Shown: positions 49,555 through 62,429, counted from the first letter of the stretch. The stretch is DNA of 64,000 bases from Paralvinella palmiformis (GCA_025642065.1 JAODUP010000463.1:496001-560000); one strand, 5' to 3'. Program-made: numbers and translations. Notes: generated from the letters alone by a model not told the origin.

Positions 49555-52500
49555 GGTCGGTGTCCGTGTTGTGAGACCTTCTACGAGATGTTAGCCAGTT
49601 TGTTTTGATCAGGTGCTCGGTGGGATGGCGCCGTTATTGGCTGCGGAAGTGGCCGCCATTTACAGTACGTCCATGTATCAAAGCCAGTCGTTGGTCTTTC
49701 AGCGGCATGTCAACGGCCTGATTAGCATTCATCGGCCACCGGTTGGCATTAGAGAGAGAGAGAGAGAGAGAGAGTTGAGCCTGCCCACTCACTGGCTGCT
49801 CGATCAGCGGACACTCGGACTCCCAATACGTACGATATATCATTTTTTTGAGGGGGGGGCTGGAGGGGACAGCGATCCGATGCTAGAGGCCCCACTCGCG
49901 AAGAGGCGCTTTGATTAGGACGAAATGGTGACCGGTCGAGCTACGTGTGGTGCCCGACGGGTATGAGGTAGGCTATAGGCTGGATGGCTGGCTGCTGGCA
50001 GCGGTCCCCTCGGTAATGCGCCCCTTTGGAGGCAGGACACGGCGTCCGGTGAGACTCCGATAAGTCAGCGGGGGCTGCTGAGTAACAATCGCCGTCCAAC
50101 CAACCCAGCCCAGACCGTAACCCGGGCCGCTCCCCGTTTCGGGGATCGTCTCGTAATTTGCCGACAGAGTCTCCGACCGCCGACTCGGCATGCTAATGAG
50201 AGAGAGAGGGAGAGAGAGAGAGAGAGAGTGAGTGAGAGAGAGTAACCGTTCGCCAACTGGCCAATTCAGCCGGCGACTTTTTGTCGTCGTCGTTGTTGTT
50301 GTTGTTGTTGCTGCTGCTCATTTCCACATCACCCCCCTCCCGATGCGGTCGTCTCGCGAATTTCGGTTGGATGACGGCCTATAGAGGATGTCTGTCCGTG
50401 AGCTGGAAGACGAAGTGTCCCCGAAGTAGCCGGATGTGATGGGACCCCGATGTCGGCGTTAAGGCTATCGGTCCATTCAGCTTGATGTAAGGGACCATTA
50501 CGGGGGTAGTTAAACCCGTCCAGTTGAGAGCCGACTGTCTCCAGCCACGGATCGTCTTGATGCCGGTGTCCTGGATCGGTCGTGCCGGAGATTGGCCCGG
50601 CCCGGCCCGCTCCCCACATTCGGCTACATTCAGCTCTTCGTGCACGTTCTTAACATTTGCTCGGCTATAATTTCTGCTCGCGCTTTCGTCGTCGACGTCG
50701 CTGTCACTCTTTCCCGTATGTCTTTGTTTCGCCGAGACCCGTGTGTCGTCGCTAACCGTACCAACGTTTTACGCATCTCGTTATTTGTATTTGATGCGCG
50801 TCTTTTCGTTTTCTCTCTCTCTCCCCCTGAAAAGATGTGTCGAAAAATTAACGAAGTTACTTGAAATGCAAAGTTAATAATGCAAAGTTCATCTAACATA
50901 TTTCGCCGTTCTGCGATAATCCACTCCCTCTACTGACGATGTACTCGACTTTCGTGTGATTCTGATATTCTCGAGTAAACAAAACTGGAAAATATATTTA
51001 ATCAGATTTTTGATGCATGGCGACGGTTATTACCACCAGGTGGCACCACATATTAGTTGTCCCTTCGCGATTCTTTTCCTTGTTATGAACCAGCCACGAA
51101 AAAGACTCGTTACTGCTTGCAGACATGATTTCCCGCTCGTTATAATTAAATATTTGCTGAATCTTTTTCTCCGGTTCATCCATAACGTACCCTAACATCT
51201 CCCCGACGCAAAAACACAGGCAAATCTTTCTATATATCAGTGCTCGGCAGATGTGAGAAAGGTGTGTGAGTGTGCGTGCGTGCGTGCGTGATTTTACGAT
51301 TCGCCCACCCGACCTCATCGAATATATGATTAGGAACTGGGGTTACGCGGCGTCCTAATTGCTTTCCAAGGGAAATGTATTTGTTGTGTAACCGTACGGC
51401 GCACGTGGATGGGAAGACATGGAAGATTGCATGATGCTTGATTCATTACTGAATGGCCACAATCAGCCAGTCCTCGTTGTAATCAGGAAGCTCCGCGCGT
51501 GTGTTTATGTGGATGGGTGGGTGGGTGTGGGCGCGTGCGGGTGCGTGCACGCACGCGCGCTCGAAGTTTTCACGTCCTGCCTACGTGCCAGTAATTAAAA
51601 GTCCTACCCGACAGAACGTGCCAGACGAAGTGGCTCTGGGGTCGAATTCGCTGGCATTGGTACTGTAGCTTCTTTGGTGAGTCGCCCGTTAAGGGTAGCC
51701 AATGTCTTACCGACCGGGGGGATGGGCGGGGGGGGGGACGCAGACGGGCCGGTAACCGGTCGTGATTCACGTCATCTGACGTGGGCAGGTCACGTGGTCC
51801 CTCGACGCTTGGCCGTAGCCATAGGGATGGACGGCGGCACGGATTGAGGGATGACGGAGATGAGATCGTGATTAATGCGCATGCTCAGAGCGGTGGAATG
51901 ATCACCACCGTCATCCGGGCGAGCATGGGTTGGGCTTCTCTCCCGACCGACCAAATGAAGGTGTCGACGAGAGTACGACAGAGAGAGAGAGAGAGAGAGA
52001 GCCAGCCGTCCTCTGACTCGCATCGTGACCGTTGTCCCGGTCACATCGACCATACGACATCCTAACCGTTGACCAGTTGCTCGGAGACGACCATTCCCGG
52101 TATCCGATCTCATTCCGAGCATCAGTTAGATGCAGTGTGTCGTGACTATAAATGTGGAAATGCGGAATGTCGGCTGTGGAGCCCTTTTTTTGCTCTCCTT
52201 TCTTCATCTCTTTCCTCGGCTGGCCTTGGGTTTATGTTGCTCTATCTGTGTGTGTGTGTGTTGTGTTTTTCCATGGTATTTAGCTGAGATGGTATCGTCA
52301 GAAGACGCATTATAGTTTGCTTGGGTGGCTGGCTCGTAATTTTGGGTATCTTTAAAGGTGTGCGTAAATTGTACGCTAACCGAGGTAACCTTTCTTCCTG
52401 TTGGGTATTGTTGGGTATGGGGTTTCTAGCGATTGGGTATTTAGACGTGTACGGTCACAAATGGCGATACACTTTGTTCGGGTTACGGGATAAACGTGTT

Positions 52501-53416
52501 AATCGGCGAAGAACTCCTTGTCATGGCAACGCGTCGCAGTACACAATTATAGCTGAAATATGTCATACAACCCTTAACCTCGCCCATCTACCACATCACG
52601 GCTAGAGTCAGAAACAAACACATCAGGCTCGACAGTCACGTGCGCTTACACACGCACACAGACACACACACACACACACACACACAAATACGATGCCATT
52701 TCCTACCGAAACTGCGCATGGTGCTATCGGGTGCCGCCACGTCAGGCGATCTAGCGTGTATTGGGATCGTTGGCCTTCTTCCTTTATTCTCTCTACACGG
52801 CAGCATTACCAGCCACCCCCTTCCCCGGGAGCCGACCAACTAGTTTCAAACAACAACTTGGAGCCAGCGTACAGGAAAGCCGCGCATAAAGACATTCTTC
52901 ACCGCCAGTATAATAGAGCCGAGCGACCGTCGTCACGTCATCGGTATCATGCACGACACGCCACCTAGCCTTTGTTTCGTCAACGTCGTCTCGGTTTTTC
53001 CATCACCTCGGGTCTCCGGACTTGATCGATGGTCGGCGATGGTCCCGGCTACGTGTACCAAGTGATAAAGTCCTCTACTTCTTCGCTCTCTCTCTCTCTC
53101 TCTCTCTCTCATTTTGTGTGTGTGTGTGTGTCTCCGCGCTGAGACGAAACTTTTATATAGGAAGTCGTACAGAAATTGTCGTCACTGACTTGCTTCGGGT
53201 TGTGTGAAATATGTACACAGAGCTATAATTACGATAATATAGGCTTTTACGCATCGAATCCACTATTAGACGTTGACAATGTATGGTTTTTCGTGGTGAG
53301 CGATGTTCGTGTTTCGATACGCGCCTATAGATACTAAATGTTTATATTCATGAACCTCTACCAACACCGATTGCCATTATTGAAGACGCTGTCACTTTTG
53401 TTGTCTTTTTAAGAAG

Positions 53417-53510
53417 ACATGATGATGATGATGATTGATGTTTACGGCCACTTTTGTGCACGTGATAGGCTAAATGGGCCGAGCGACCTCCAGAGGTGGT
53501 AGTGAGCCTT
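53417..53510 (-). mobile_element. 3' half of a dispersed SINE copy
   Basis: A (GAT)n tail at 53420-53436 is followed by GATGTTTACGGCCACTTTTG, then TAGGCTAAATGGGCCGAGCG and ACCTCC, closely matching the 17643-17853 copy. The tRNA-like head is missing. Confidence 0.75.
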
Positions 53511-53569
53511 TTATTGACATCCAAGTTTTCTTCACGTCCACGATGACATTTCATTCGTTGTTTGCTTAC

Positions 53570-53702
53570 GGGCATGGATTTTTCCGGGCGTGAGAGGTTT
53601 TCCCCAAACTCCAATTCGCACATGAGCACTTCAGCCAAAGTGTAGAGACTGTCCATTTGGAGAGCGTTTATTTCGATGGCTAACATAGCCCAGGAACAAG
53701 TC
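53570..53702 (-). CDS. Candidate single exon of an unrecognised gene
   Basis: The exon is bounded on the minus strand by an acceptor (TTGGTATTATCTAG, with a branch-point-like TACTAAT about 19 bases upstream) and a donor GTAAGC. It is 133 nt, phase 1 in and phase 0 out, with 44 codons open: TCSWAMLAIEINALQMDSLY, then TLAEVLMCELEFGENLSRPE. The amphipathic composition without low-complexity sequence is unlike the artefactual frames nearby. I do not recognise the protein and found no neighbouring exon, so it could also be a transposon relic. Confidence 0.35.
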
Positions 53703-54248
53703 CTAGATAATACCAATTAGTATTAACGCATAAAAATCAAATCGATATATATATATAGCCCTTTAATTACGTAGTCCGTTCATTCCTACCCGATTTTCTG
53801 CCGATTGTCGACGTGTTGTCGAGACTACGATCGTCTTGGCGATGTTTTATTTGTTTCCTGTCTAGTTCCGCTCTGGTACAACGTCCCCGTGATGCTGTGA
53901 GCGTCCTGGAATAAGTTGTAAAATGGGCGCATGTCGTGGGGGTAGTCTCCGGGGGACCAACTTGTAGTACGTGTTAGCAGTTTTATAGACATCGATCAAC
54001 TGTTGGCCAGTTATGTCAGCTTCTGTGTTGGTATAAAGAAATATTGAGTTTACGGCATTTGCTGCTTTTGTAGGGTGAGTTTTTTTTAATGTTATTTAAA
54101 AATTTCCTTTTTTTAATGTGATTGTTTTAATAGCACGTTCAGCCTTTGGTCGAGTTCGGCGCTTTGGACAAAGATGGTCGTGTTATTTCGTCCGCAAGGT
54201 GTCGGCGTTAAGGACATTGTCATGCAGATGCATATTATCCTGCAGCGT

Positions 54249-54322
54249 GGGCGGGGCGGTCACGTGTGAGGTATAAGAGGGATGACGAGGGGGGTACATT
54301 GAATGCGTCGGGCTAGGTGAGT
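54249..54322 (+). promoter_or_regulatory. Promoter-like cluster: GC box, E box, TATA-like, splice donor
   Basis: In order: GGGCGGGGC (54249-54257), CACGTG (54261-54266) and TATAAG (54272-54277). About 25-30 bases later the expected start region is followed by CTAG and GTGAGT (donor at 54317-54322). The spacing suits a core promoter with a short first exon on the plus strand. No downstream coding exon was recognised. Confidence 0.3.
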
Positions 54323-56108
54323 CCGTGACTGGACGACTCGTCAGCCGCTCAATAAACATGCATGAGTGCCTTCTGTCAGCTGTTTCTGGTCATGAAAGAA
54401 TTTAATTACCATTGGCCAGCTTCTGGCTCTGGCCAGTTGTTACCCTGTTGTCGTGGACACGGTTTGGGCAGGAATTAAGCGTCGTCGAGTAGGGGATCCT
54501 CTGCCGAGTGAGTGTGATCTGTCCGAGGAAGGTAAGGATGTGGTGGGGGAGGGGGGGGGGTAGGAGGGGTGAGAGGCGCCGCTTGTCGCGTGGTGCGGCG
54601 GATCGGGTGAATTTTCATCATCGGGTCACTTTGTCTTCTGTGACTTTAAACGCGTACAGAAGCCAATATTGCCCTTTACGTAGACTCGTCCGGATTTGCT
54701 GGCTCCATTGTGTATCAATGAATGTTACGGAGTGTTTATGACTGATCCTGACCGTATACTGGACGGAGATCGACGTTTACGTCCGTTCCATTGCTGGTAT
54801 CGTGTCGGATGGTGGACCTTGTCATAAAGGGAACCTGTATCAGGTGTTGTCCAAGGACAGCTCTATTATACAAGTATCACTTGTATCCTTTACGTAAGCC
54901 GGCCCGTACTGTAGCCCTGTGTGTGTGTGTGTGTGTGTGTGTGGTGGGGGTGTCAGTGGGTTGGGTGAGTATGTGGACAGATGGTTGTATGTATGGATGG
55001 ATGGTGGTGGAGTTGTGCGACTTTTTTGTGCGCACGTTTTCGGATAGGGCACTAGCGGAGGGCGGCCCGAGCATTTACAAGGCCGCGGCTAACATGTGCG
55101 GCTTACATGAATAAGTAATGACTAATTTGTTTCCATGTTTGCTAATGACACCGATGGCGGGTGGGTGGCCGGCCGGACTGCCACTTTGGCCGCCAATAAG
55201 TGGCTCGCGGGCCAATTTGTCGGCCAATTGAGGCCACCTTGTCGTCTTGTGATACGATACCCACGGCCTGATCGCGTATTAAGCGAATCGGGTTTTTTTC
55301 CCCGACCCACGACTTCCTTCCTGACCCTGCGTGTGTTTTCCCACCTACGGTCAGCGGGAGAGCGAATGTTAGTTGGTGAAAATTTGATAAACGATCATCG
55401 GAGAGGGCAGCCCACCGCCGTCGGCCCCGCACCCGCTCGTAATACCCACCGGGCAGTCGGCGAAATTCCTCTCTCACATTCGTCCAATTAAAGTCAGCGG
55501 CTGCCGCACGAGGGCGCTGAATGCCAACGAGCTAGATGGCGCCACTCGGCGATTCGGAGCAGGCAAACGGCGGCATCATGTCCGGAATGCCGTATGAATT
55601 CAATTAACGTTGTCGCAGTAACCGACAATGGTCATTTAGCGGAGGTCAGAAAGGGGTTGGAAATATGGGGCCCGAGTCTTTTGATGTGTGCGCATGCGCA
55701 CACAGCTGATATCTGCCCGCGCATGTATGTGTGTGTGTGTGGGGGGGGGGTAAGTTTACGTGCGTGAAATGACCGATAGCCGGTAACATCATATCGACGA
55801 TAGGATACATCGGGTGACGAGCCGAAGACCGTATTGTGGCCTTTCGCCTGGAGACGTTTAATAACAAGCGCTCTGTGGTGTCACCCCCCGGCCCGACGAG
55901 CTGGTTGGCTGGTTCGTTTACCAGTCCCCACTTCCGTTATGATTGCGGCTCGTCTGCGGGCTAGACCATGGGGAGCCGCCGCGATCAGTATGACCGACCG
56001 CGTCTCCGGTGATTACCTGCAAGATTTGGAAGACTACTCGCCGAGGACGAAATAAAGAACGGTGCTGCATCACCAAACAATCTACACCGAAATAAGGATG
56101 GTGAAATT

Positions 56109-56143
<35 letters not shown>

Positions 56144-56700
56144 TAAATCACCCCAGACCGGACCAAGTCATGATCTTGGCCCGCTGTAGCCGTTCGACAC
56201 GAGAGAGAGTCGTGTCGTTGTATTAACATTATGTGCGTGTTGCTGTGCGGCCGTCAGATTTTGATTTCCTGCCCTCACAGAGAGACATTGTCTCATCTGC
56301 TCGCTCTCATGTCGGTGTTTGTCGACTGCTGCCGAGGAGGACGCAGCACGAAGCTGAAATATTTGCATTCGTCTTCTCCGAGTTACCCTTGCATTGTGTT
56401 AGTTGAGAGAGGGGGGAAATGGTGGGGGTGGATGGGTGTGTGCGCGGGGTGAATGTGCACTCCCGAGAAAATTGTTTAATCTAGATGAGATAGGTAATTC
56501 TGCTAAAGATATTTGTATTTGTTCTCGTCTAGCGGAATAAATGAGATACTCTATACCCACACAACGGGAAGCCATTTAGATGAATTCGGGAAGCTCTGTT
56601 ACTGCTCGGATAGAGAAACTTACACAAATGCTAAAGTTTAGTATCTCTCTCGTATTTTCACACGGTCCCTGAAAAACTGACACATTAAGAGCCCCCCCCC

Positions 56701-57386
56701 CCCTATTTACGCCTCTGATATAGGACCTAATATAGACATAATTTGATAGGCTTTAGATTAAAAATAGAAAAAGAAGTATGATACAGACCTTTCCAGGTCC
56801 ACGGACGTGATTATTTGACATAACTGTGTTTATCTTAACGTGGTCATTGTCTTGCACTTACTGTTTATTACTGTAGTTAACTGAACTGTTAATTTTATGT
56901 TTCCAATATCTTTGCCGTAACACACCATAGTAGACGCGCGCTTGTGTGTGAGTGTGTGTGACTGATATATTTGGCAATGTTTTATTTCCTGCCCGGAATT
57001 TGTCAACAGCTGCTCGTGTACTCTTATTACCGACCTCTGTCCATTGTTGTCCTTCAGACAGGTAACTTCGCTCTACCAGAACACACACACACACACACCT
57101 GACTACTACTGACAGGTGGAACTCTATCTCAGATTCCGAAACTTTTGGCGGAATGCTTGCTATGTCGTCTTTTTGGGCGCGTATGCGTGCGTTCGCTCGC
57201 GTTTCACTTGGTATGTGTGTTTTAGCAGCGGGAGAAAACGCGCAGCCGCAGAGAAGCACAAATGGTGAATTTAAGATCTGGATGATTTATCAGGATGGTT
57301 TTCATTCAGAGATGCGCACTGTTTCAGCATAGACACAGGTCTTCGTGATGTTTATGAATTGTAACTGGACACATACACGCACATTA

Positions 57387-57447
<61 letters not shown>

Positions 57448-57940
57448 TGGCTACTGTACCTCTAATTTCACAAGCGACATACACTGATAAATGAATCTAG
57501 GACATGCGATCTGATCATATCGGTGTTAAGCTATCCGCATCCCTGGTTAGTGCTCTCTCTCTTTCTCTCTGCGTGTGTTTGTGTGCATTTTGTTTGTGAA
57601 GTGTGTGTGTGTGTGTGAACTAGTTAAAACCAATGCGTTTCTCATTAAGACCAGGTAATACACTCACCTCTTCCATCATCTGTCCAGTATTAGACATTTA
57701 TTGAGATCAGAGGGACTAGTTTGTCGTCTTGTCACCTAAAGTGTCTTAGTAACAGATCAAGTCTCACGGCCTGGCTAGTTATATTATGAAGATTTATTGT
57801 GATTTGATGGCTGCCAATTGGCTGGCGATATTACATGCTTTACTTGATGGCTGGCAGGCTGGCTGACTACTGATTGGTTGATTCAGCTGTCGAGCTTCCG
57901 GCCTCCGTACAGTTACTAACAGAGTTGCTAGTTGGCCAAC
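56701..57940. other. Gene-free stretch with microsatellites
   Basis: Contains (CA)n near 57080-57098, a compound (CT)n(GT)n run at 57388-57446 and (TG)n near 57602-57616. The minus-strand frame 56858-57259 is not recognised. Confidence 0.5.
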
Positions 57941-57944
57941 TCAC

Positions 57945-58120
57945 AATGACTAACTGACTGACTTATTGACTTACTGAGTCAGTGACTGACAGCTTGCTTG
58001 TTCGGTCACACTGTCTGAATGTCTGATTGATTGACACATATGACAAACCCTGTGCCTCACTAACTTTGATTGACTGACTGACTCTCTGGTTGACTAACTT
58101 GCTGACTGACTGACAGACAG
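57945..58120. repeat. (TGAC)n-type degenerate tandem repeat
   Basis: Many imperfect copies of ACTGACTG/TTGACT over about 170 bases. A similar run is at 62995-63130. Confidence 0.75.
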
Positions 58121-58159
58121 CTTGTTTTAACGGTCACGCTGGTTTTATGTCTAATTACA

Positions 58160-59060
58160 TATACATATTACGTATACATATCTTTATCTACAGCAGACAC
58201 AGATCTTTGTCTTACACAGCTAGTTGACTGTCTCAATGATATCTCTGGCTGGATGACAAACGATAGACTGGCTCAGTGCAAACAAAACATATTTGATTGG
58301 TATAGGTACATCCAGTCAAAGCAACAAACGTACTCGTTTCTTTGCTACATCCATCCTTAGCAATAGCATCACACCGTCACACACTATACGTTATCTTGGT
58401 GCTAATATTTGATAGTGATTTTAATTTCAGAAAACATATTTCTCTGACATGTCGTTGCTGCTTGTGCTATATTCGTGACCTTCGCCGTATTCGTCGCTAT
58501 ATTTCTCTTTCAGTCGGGAAAACCATTGCTTGATTACTGCAACTCTCTTCTTTATAACATCGCATCTAAGGATACTGCAGTACTTCAGTGTGTGTTCAGA
58601 ACTGCTTAGCTATAGGGTTGTCACGCGGTCTCGCGGTTTTATCATTCTGTCCAACCCCTGAAATCTCTTCATTGTGTCCCTGTTCAATCTCGTGTCATTT
58701 TCAAAATCGGTATCATTGCCTATCAAACTCTTTCTTCCGTAGAACGTTTTTATATATTTTCCATGCTTTCTCTAGCATCCAAGCCCAGCGAGCTCTGTTC
58801 ATATGGTTTTCACTTGTTGTCTGTTCCCAGGATTAAATTCATGTGGGCACTGGTGCTTTTTCAGTTGCTGTCCCTACTCTTTGAAACTCACTCCATGAAC
58901 ATGTTACGTCATGAAATAGCATAGTTTCGTTTCGTCACCATATGCTTTTCCCTCCTAAATTTCCTAAGTGTCCACTACATCCGATCATTTGTTGATGAAT
59001 TTTGCATTGTACCTGAACTATGAGACTAGGTGCGCCACTGAGTTCGATTCTTTTCGAGGA
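58160..59060 (+). mobile_element. L2/CR1-type LINE 3' portion (reverse transcriptase C-terminal half)
   Basis: Plus-strand frames give, in order, LGANI-type strand with FDSDFNFRKHISLTCRCC, YIRDLRRIRRYISLSVGKTI, a LITATL/DYCNSLLYNIASKD segment and QCVQNCLA. FIHSVQPLKSLH-like and FKIGTIAYQTL follow, then SVAVPTLWNSL-like near 58870. This is the characteristic carboxy-terminal series of L2-like ORF2 proteins. Several frameshifts make it inactive. It ends just before an (ATT)n run at about 59080-59103, where it meets the oppositely oriented RTE-like LINE. Confidence 0.8.
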
Positions 59061-59099
59061 TGTTGTTGCTATAGTTTATAATTATTATTAATTATTATT

Positions 59100-62066
59100 A
59101 TTAATGATAGAATTGTTTGATTTAACCAACCAATCAATCAATCGATCAATCAAAACCCATGACCAGTGATAGACTGGCAACCGTGATGCATGCCCAAGTT
59201 GCTCTATCTTCTGCCTTCCAGTCCAGTCCTTGGTGTTGTCCAGTCTTCGGTCTTCCCCTCTTTCTTCTTCCCTCGACGGTGACCTGTAAGATTGTCTTTG
59301 CAATGAGTTGTGTCGGCAAATATAACCAAACCAGTTATTTTTCCGTGGACAGCAGTGTCTTCCGTCTTCCACATGTTGACTCCACCATTTGGCGAACTGA
59401 CTTATTGGTCCTTCGATGTTGGTAGGAGATCCCAAGTATGTTGTAGAGACACTTCGTTTCGAAGGCTTGGATGCGGCGTTCCGTCTCTGCCGTTGTCCAA
59501 CTATCGCAGCCGGAAAGGAAGATGGAGATGACGAGAGATCTGAAAAGCCTGATCTTGGTTTGCAATATGGGGTATAGTCTTGTCATATGACGTGGCTGTT
59601 ATTGCTTGGGCAATTTGTGCTTTTATCTCCTGAGAGCATGTGCCATCCTTGTTGAGGATTGACCCAAGGTACTTGAAGTGGTCTACATCTTCCCGGAGAT
59701 TCCCACCCATTGATATTGCTGTCTTGGCCCCCTGTGTTGGGATGTTCACCATCCCTTTGCTTCTTCGGGGTGATGACCTCCATACCATAGGCGGTGCTGC
59801 TTCTTTGAACCTATGTAGAGAGGTCTTCGTGTTCCTCTATGCCGGCTACCATGAGGCCTATATCATCTATGAATCTCAGGTTGCAGATTGATCTGCCATT
59901 GATGGAGATTGACGAGTCGTAGTTGGTCAATGCCTCCTGCATGTTGTTTTCCAGGAAGACGTTGAACAGGGCATCCCTGTTGGAACTCTCCAAGGTGGTT
60001 GTTCTGGAGTACAGCGCTGATCGCATCTTCATACAAAGCCTTGATGATCTTGACCAGTGGTTCATCGATATTATAGTCTCTCATGACCTTCCACAACCCA
60101 TCCTGCCATATCCAGTTGAAAGCCTTTTTGAAGTCGATGAAGTTGTGGTGTAGCTTTCTTCTAGGTGTTTTTCTATCAGTAGTCTAAAGTTGAAGATATG
60201 TTCAGTAGTGCTTCTCCCGCCCTTGAAGCCGACCTGTTCCTCTGCTAGTATCTCCTCTACTCATGGTGCGGTAGTTTTGGCATAAACGTAAGTTTTCCTT
60301 CTTCGGTAAGGGGATGGTGAGTGACTGTATCCACTCCTTCGGCCATTATTTTGCTTCTCATATTTTCTGACATAGCACAATTAGGATCTTAACCATTGCA
60401 TGGCTGCAATGTTTTATGAGTTCCGTTGGGATGTTGTCCTTTCCGGGAGCTTTTCCTCCTTTCAATGTGCGGATGGCGGTAGACTATACGCATCATCGTC
60501 TGTGGGTCTGGGATGACGGGGATAGATATATCTAGTTACAACTGATAGTTGTACAGTTCTTGGCAATACCACCATTTTCAATTATAGCGCTCTTTTCAGT
60601 TAGGAGACTTCCACCCTTGTCTTCTGTGACATACACCTTTTTACTGTCGCCTCTAGATAACCCTTCCTCGATGGTGCTGCATTGCCTAGTGATCTAACTT
60701 TCCTTGGCTTTCTTCATTTCTGACCTGATGGTATTATGGACGGTACGATACTGTTCTATTGCCTCAATTTTCGTCTTCTTTTCTTTCTTCAGTTCCCTTC
60801 TTTTATCACAGAGGTCTAGGATGTCATATGTGACCCATGGCTGTTTCTTCTTCCGTGGCTTCCCAAGTAGCTTCGCTGCAGTTTCATGGATTGTCTCCGT
60901 GACGTCTTCAGTGAGAGAATTGATGTCATCTTGTAGGAGGTTCAGAGCTGCAAACTTCCCTCCGATTTGTGCCTCAAAGCAAGCGGCTATGGCTGTGTCC
61001 TCTAGCTTCTCAACATCATAGCGAATCCTTGAGCTCTTTTGTTTGTGTTGTCTTTTCAACATGAGCAAACCAAGTCGTGATCATTACCGACGTCGGCCCC
61101 TGGGAAAGTCCGCGTTTGTGCCATGTTGACGCTTGATTTGAAGTGTTGTGGGGTGGGGATGAAGTCGATCTAGTTATGTACTTGACCATTAGGGGAATGC
61201 CATTTTGTACATCTTGATGGTTTGTATGGGTGGAGCGTGTTGGTGATGATGAATTGTTGGCTACAAGCGAATTCAAGGCCGAATCCTTCCAGCCCATTGT
61301 TCGTGTGCATCTGGTACTACTTGGGCATTCCAGTCTCCCTGGATGATGAGGAAGTCCTTCCTATTTTATTTCTGTATGATATTCTTGAGGTCTTCATAGA
61401 TGATCTCAGTAAGTTCATCATCATATTCAGACGCTGGAGCATAAGTTTGGAGGACCGTGATGTTGAGGGGGTTAGCAGCTATGCGGATGGATATGATTCT
61501 GCTGCTGACAAGTGTGCAGTTGATGATTGAGTCGGACCATTTAGCATTTATGATGAAGGCCACTCCATGTTGATGTTTTGTGTCATCTCCGCTGTACCAG
61601 ACTTTGTGCCCTTCTTCCGTTTGAGTCTCGCCGGATCCTCCCCACCTTACTTCAGCTAGTCCTAGGATATCCCAGTCATAGCGGTCTAGCTCATGAGTTA
61701 GTTCCTTGATCTTTATTGGGTCATAAAGGGTCTCGACATTCCATGTTCCTAATACAGTCCTCTTATTATATAGGCATTTTCTGTTGTGTGCCAGCAGCTC
61801 TCTTCTCATCTCTGTCCTGGCGCACGCCGACAGAAGGCGCGGTCGTTGTTGATCCGGGACCGAACTGATCCGGCATGTTGATGCTTCTCCGTGTTGTTGT
61901 CATGATGTATCAGTAGGATTATGATCTTGGTGGTGTCTGTCTCCTCTCCACGATGTGGTGTACTAGTTGGCTGTTGGCTCAATGAGATCCTCAGCCTTTT
62001 GGTGGGTATTGGCTTTCTTTCCACCAGAGTGACTACCGACCCACCTTCATCGACTGCCATAAACAT
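59100..62066 (-). mobile_element. RTE-like (BovB/CFDP2-type) LINE, inactive
   Basis: On the minus strand, 61809-61366 encodes an APE endonuclease N-terminal half: RTVLGTWNVETLYDP, DRYDWDILGLAEVRWGG (catalytic Glu in AEVRW), YSGDDTKHQHGVAFI and ITVLQTYAPASEYDDE. Next come a linker with KKKQPWVTYDILDLCDKRRE (61068-60694) and reverse transcriptase pieces: NIDEPLVKIIKALYEDAIS and a QGC block followed by NLRFIDDIGLMVAG (FxDD-type active site) near 59870. The C-terminal part has KCLYNILGISYQHRRTNKSV and KNNWFGYICRH. The copy covers nearly the full element but has multiple frameshifts. The endonuclease type matches the family that gave rise to the BovB-derived domain of mammalian CFDP2-like proteins. 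Confidence 0.85.
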
Positions 62067-62429
62067 CTGGGAGGGGCTATCGGTTTAGTCGCCGAGGTCC
62101 TGACCCTGTGACAGGTTCTACTGGGCTATAGGGTACCAGTAGCTGGATGACCTGATTTAAACCATGATTTAAATATTTGATTTTTTAATGATGCATTTCG
62201 ATTTATTAAATATTATGTTTCATTTGATTTTTATCATTATTTTTATTGATTATTTTGTAAAATGTGATTTATCGCGTAACTTACAGTACATAAAAAATCA
62301 GTTGTTACTTATACTGGATAATTATTTTTACATATATTTATAATTGAACTGTAATTAGATTTCAACACCGTGCAGTCTTAACAGGTCATACTGCTCAGTG
62401 ACAATTCCCCCAACTCTGTGGTTGGGATG
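62067..62429. other. Gene-free stretch
   Basis: AT-rich, with runs of T and A; probably the 5' flank of the RTE-like LINE and the lead-in of the hAT remnant. No feature recognised. Confidence 0.4.

Larger units (their letters stand above)
44600..56700. other. GC- and CpG-rich, microsatellite-dense block without recognised genes
   Basis: Composition changes sharply at about 44.6 kb, beginning with a poly-C run at 44615-44628. The block is rich in CpG, with many GGTCGG/CCGACC words and few long AT stretches. Open frames occur on both strands in nearly every subsegment, as expected when stops are rare, and none has recognisable protein content. It contains (AT)n at 45591-45634, (CT)n at 45748-45771 and 49500-49551, (GA)n near 49750-49774, 50199-50240 and 51980-52001, (CT)n near 53086-53110 and 56113-56140. 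There are (CA)n near 47045-47065 and 52660-52685, and poly-C/poly-G runs such as 47843-47857, 48209-48221 and 51724-51738. A near-perfect GGCCGCGGGCCCGCC direct repeat lies near 48713-48750. Confidence 0.6.

Noticed and set aside
55122..55491. Overlapping 111-118-codon frames on both strands
   Set aside because: GC-rich DNA lacks stops by composition. Neither translation has recognisable or balanced protein content.
57945..58120. CRISPR-like array
   Set aside because: The repeats are 4-8 base degenerate TGAC units without unique spacers, in a eukaryotic genome.
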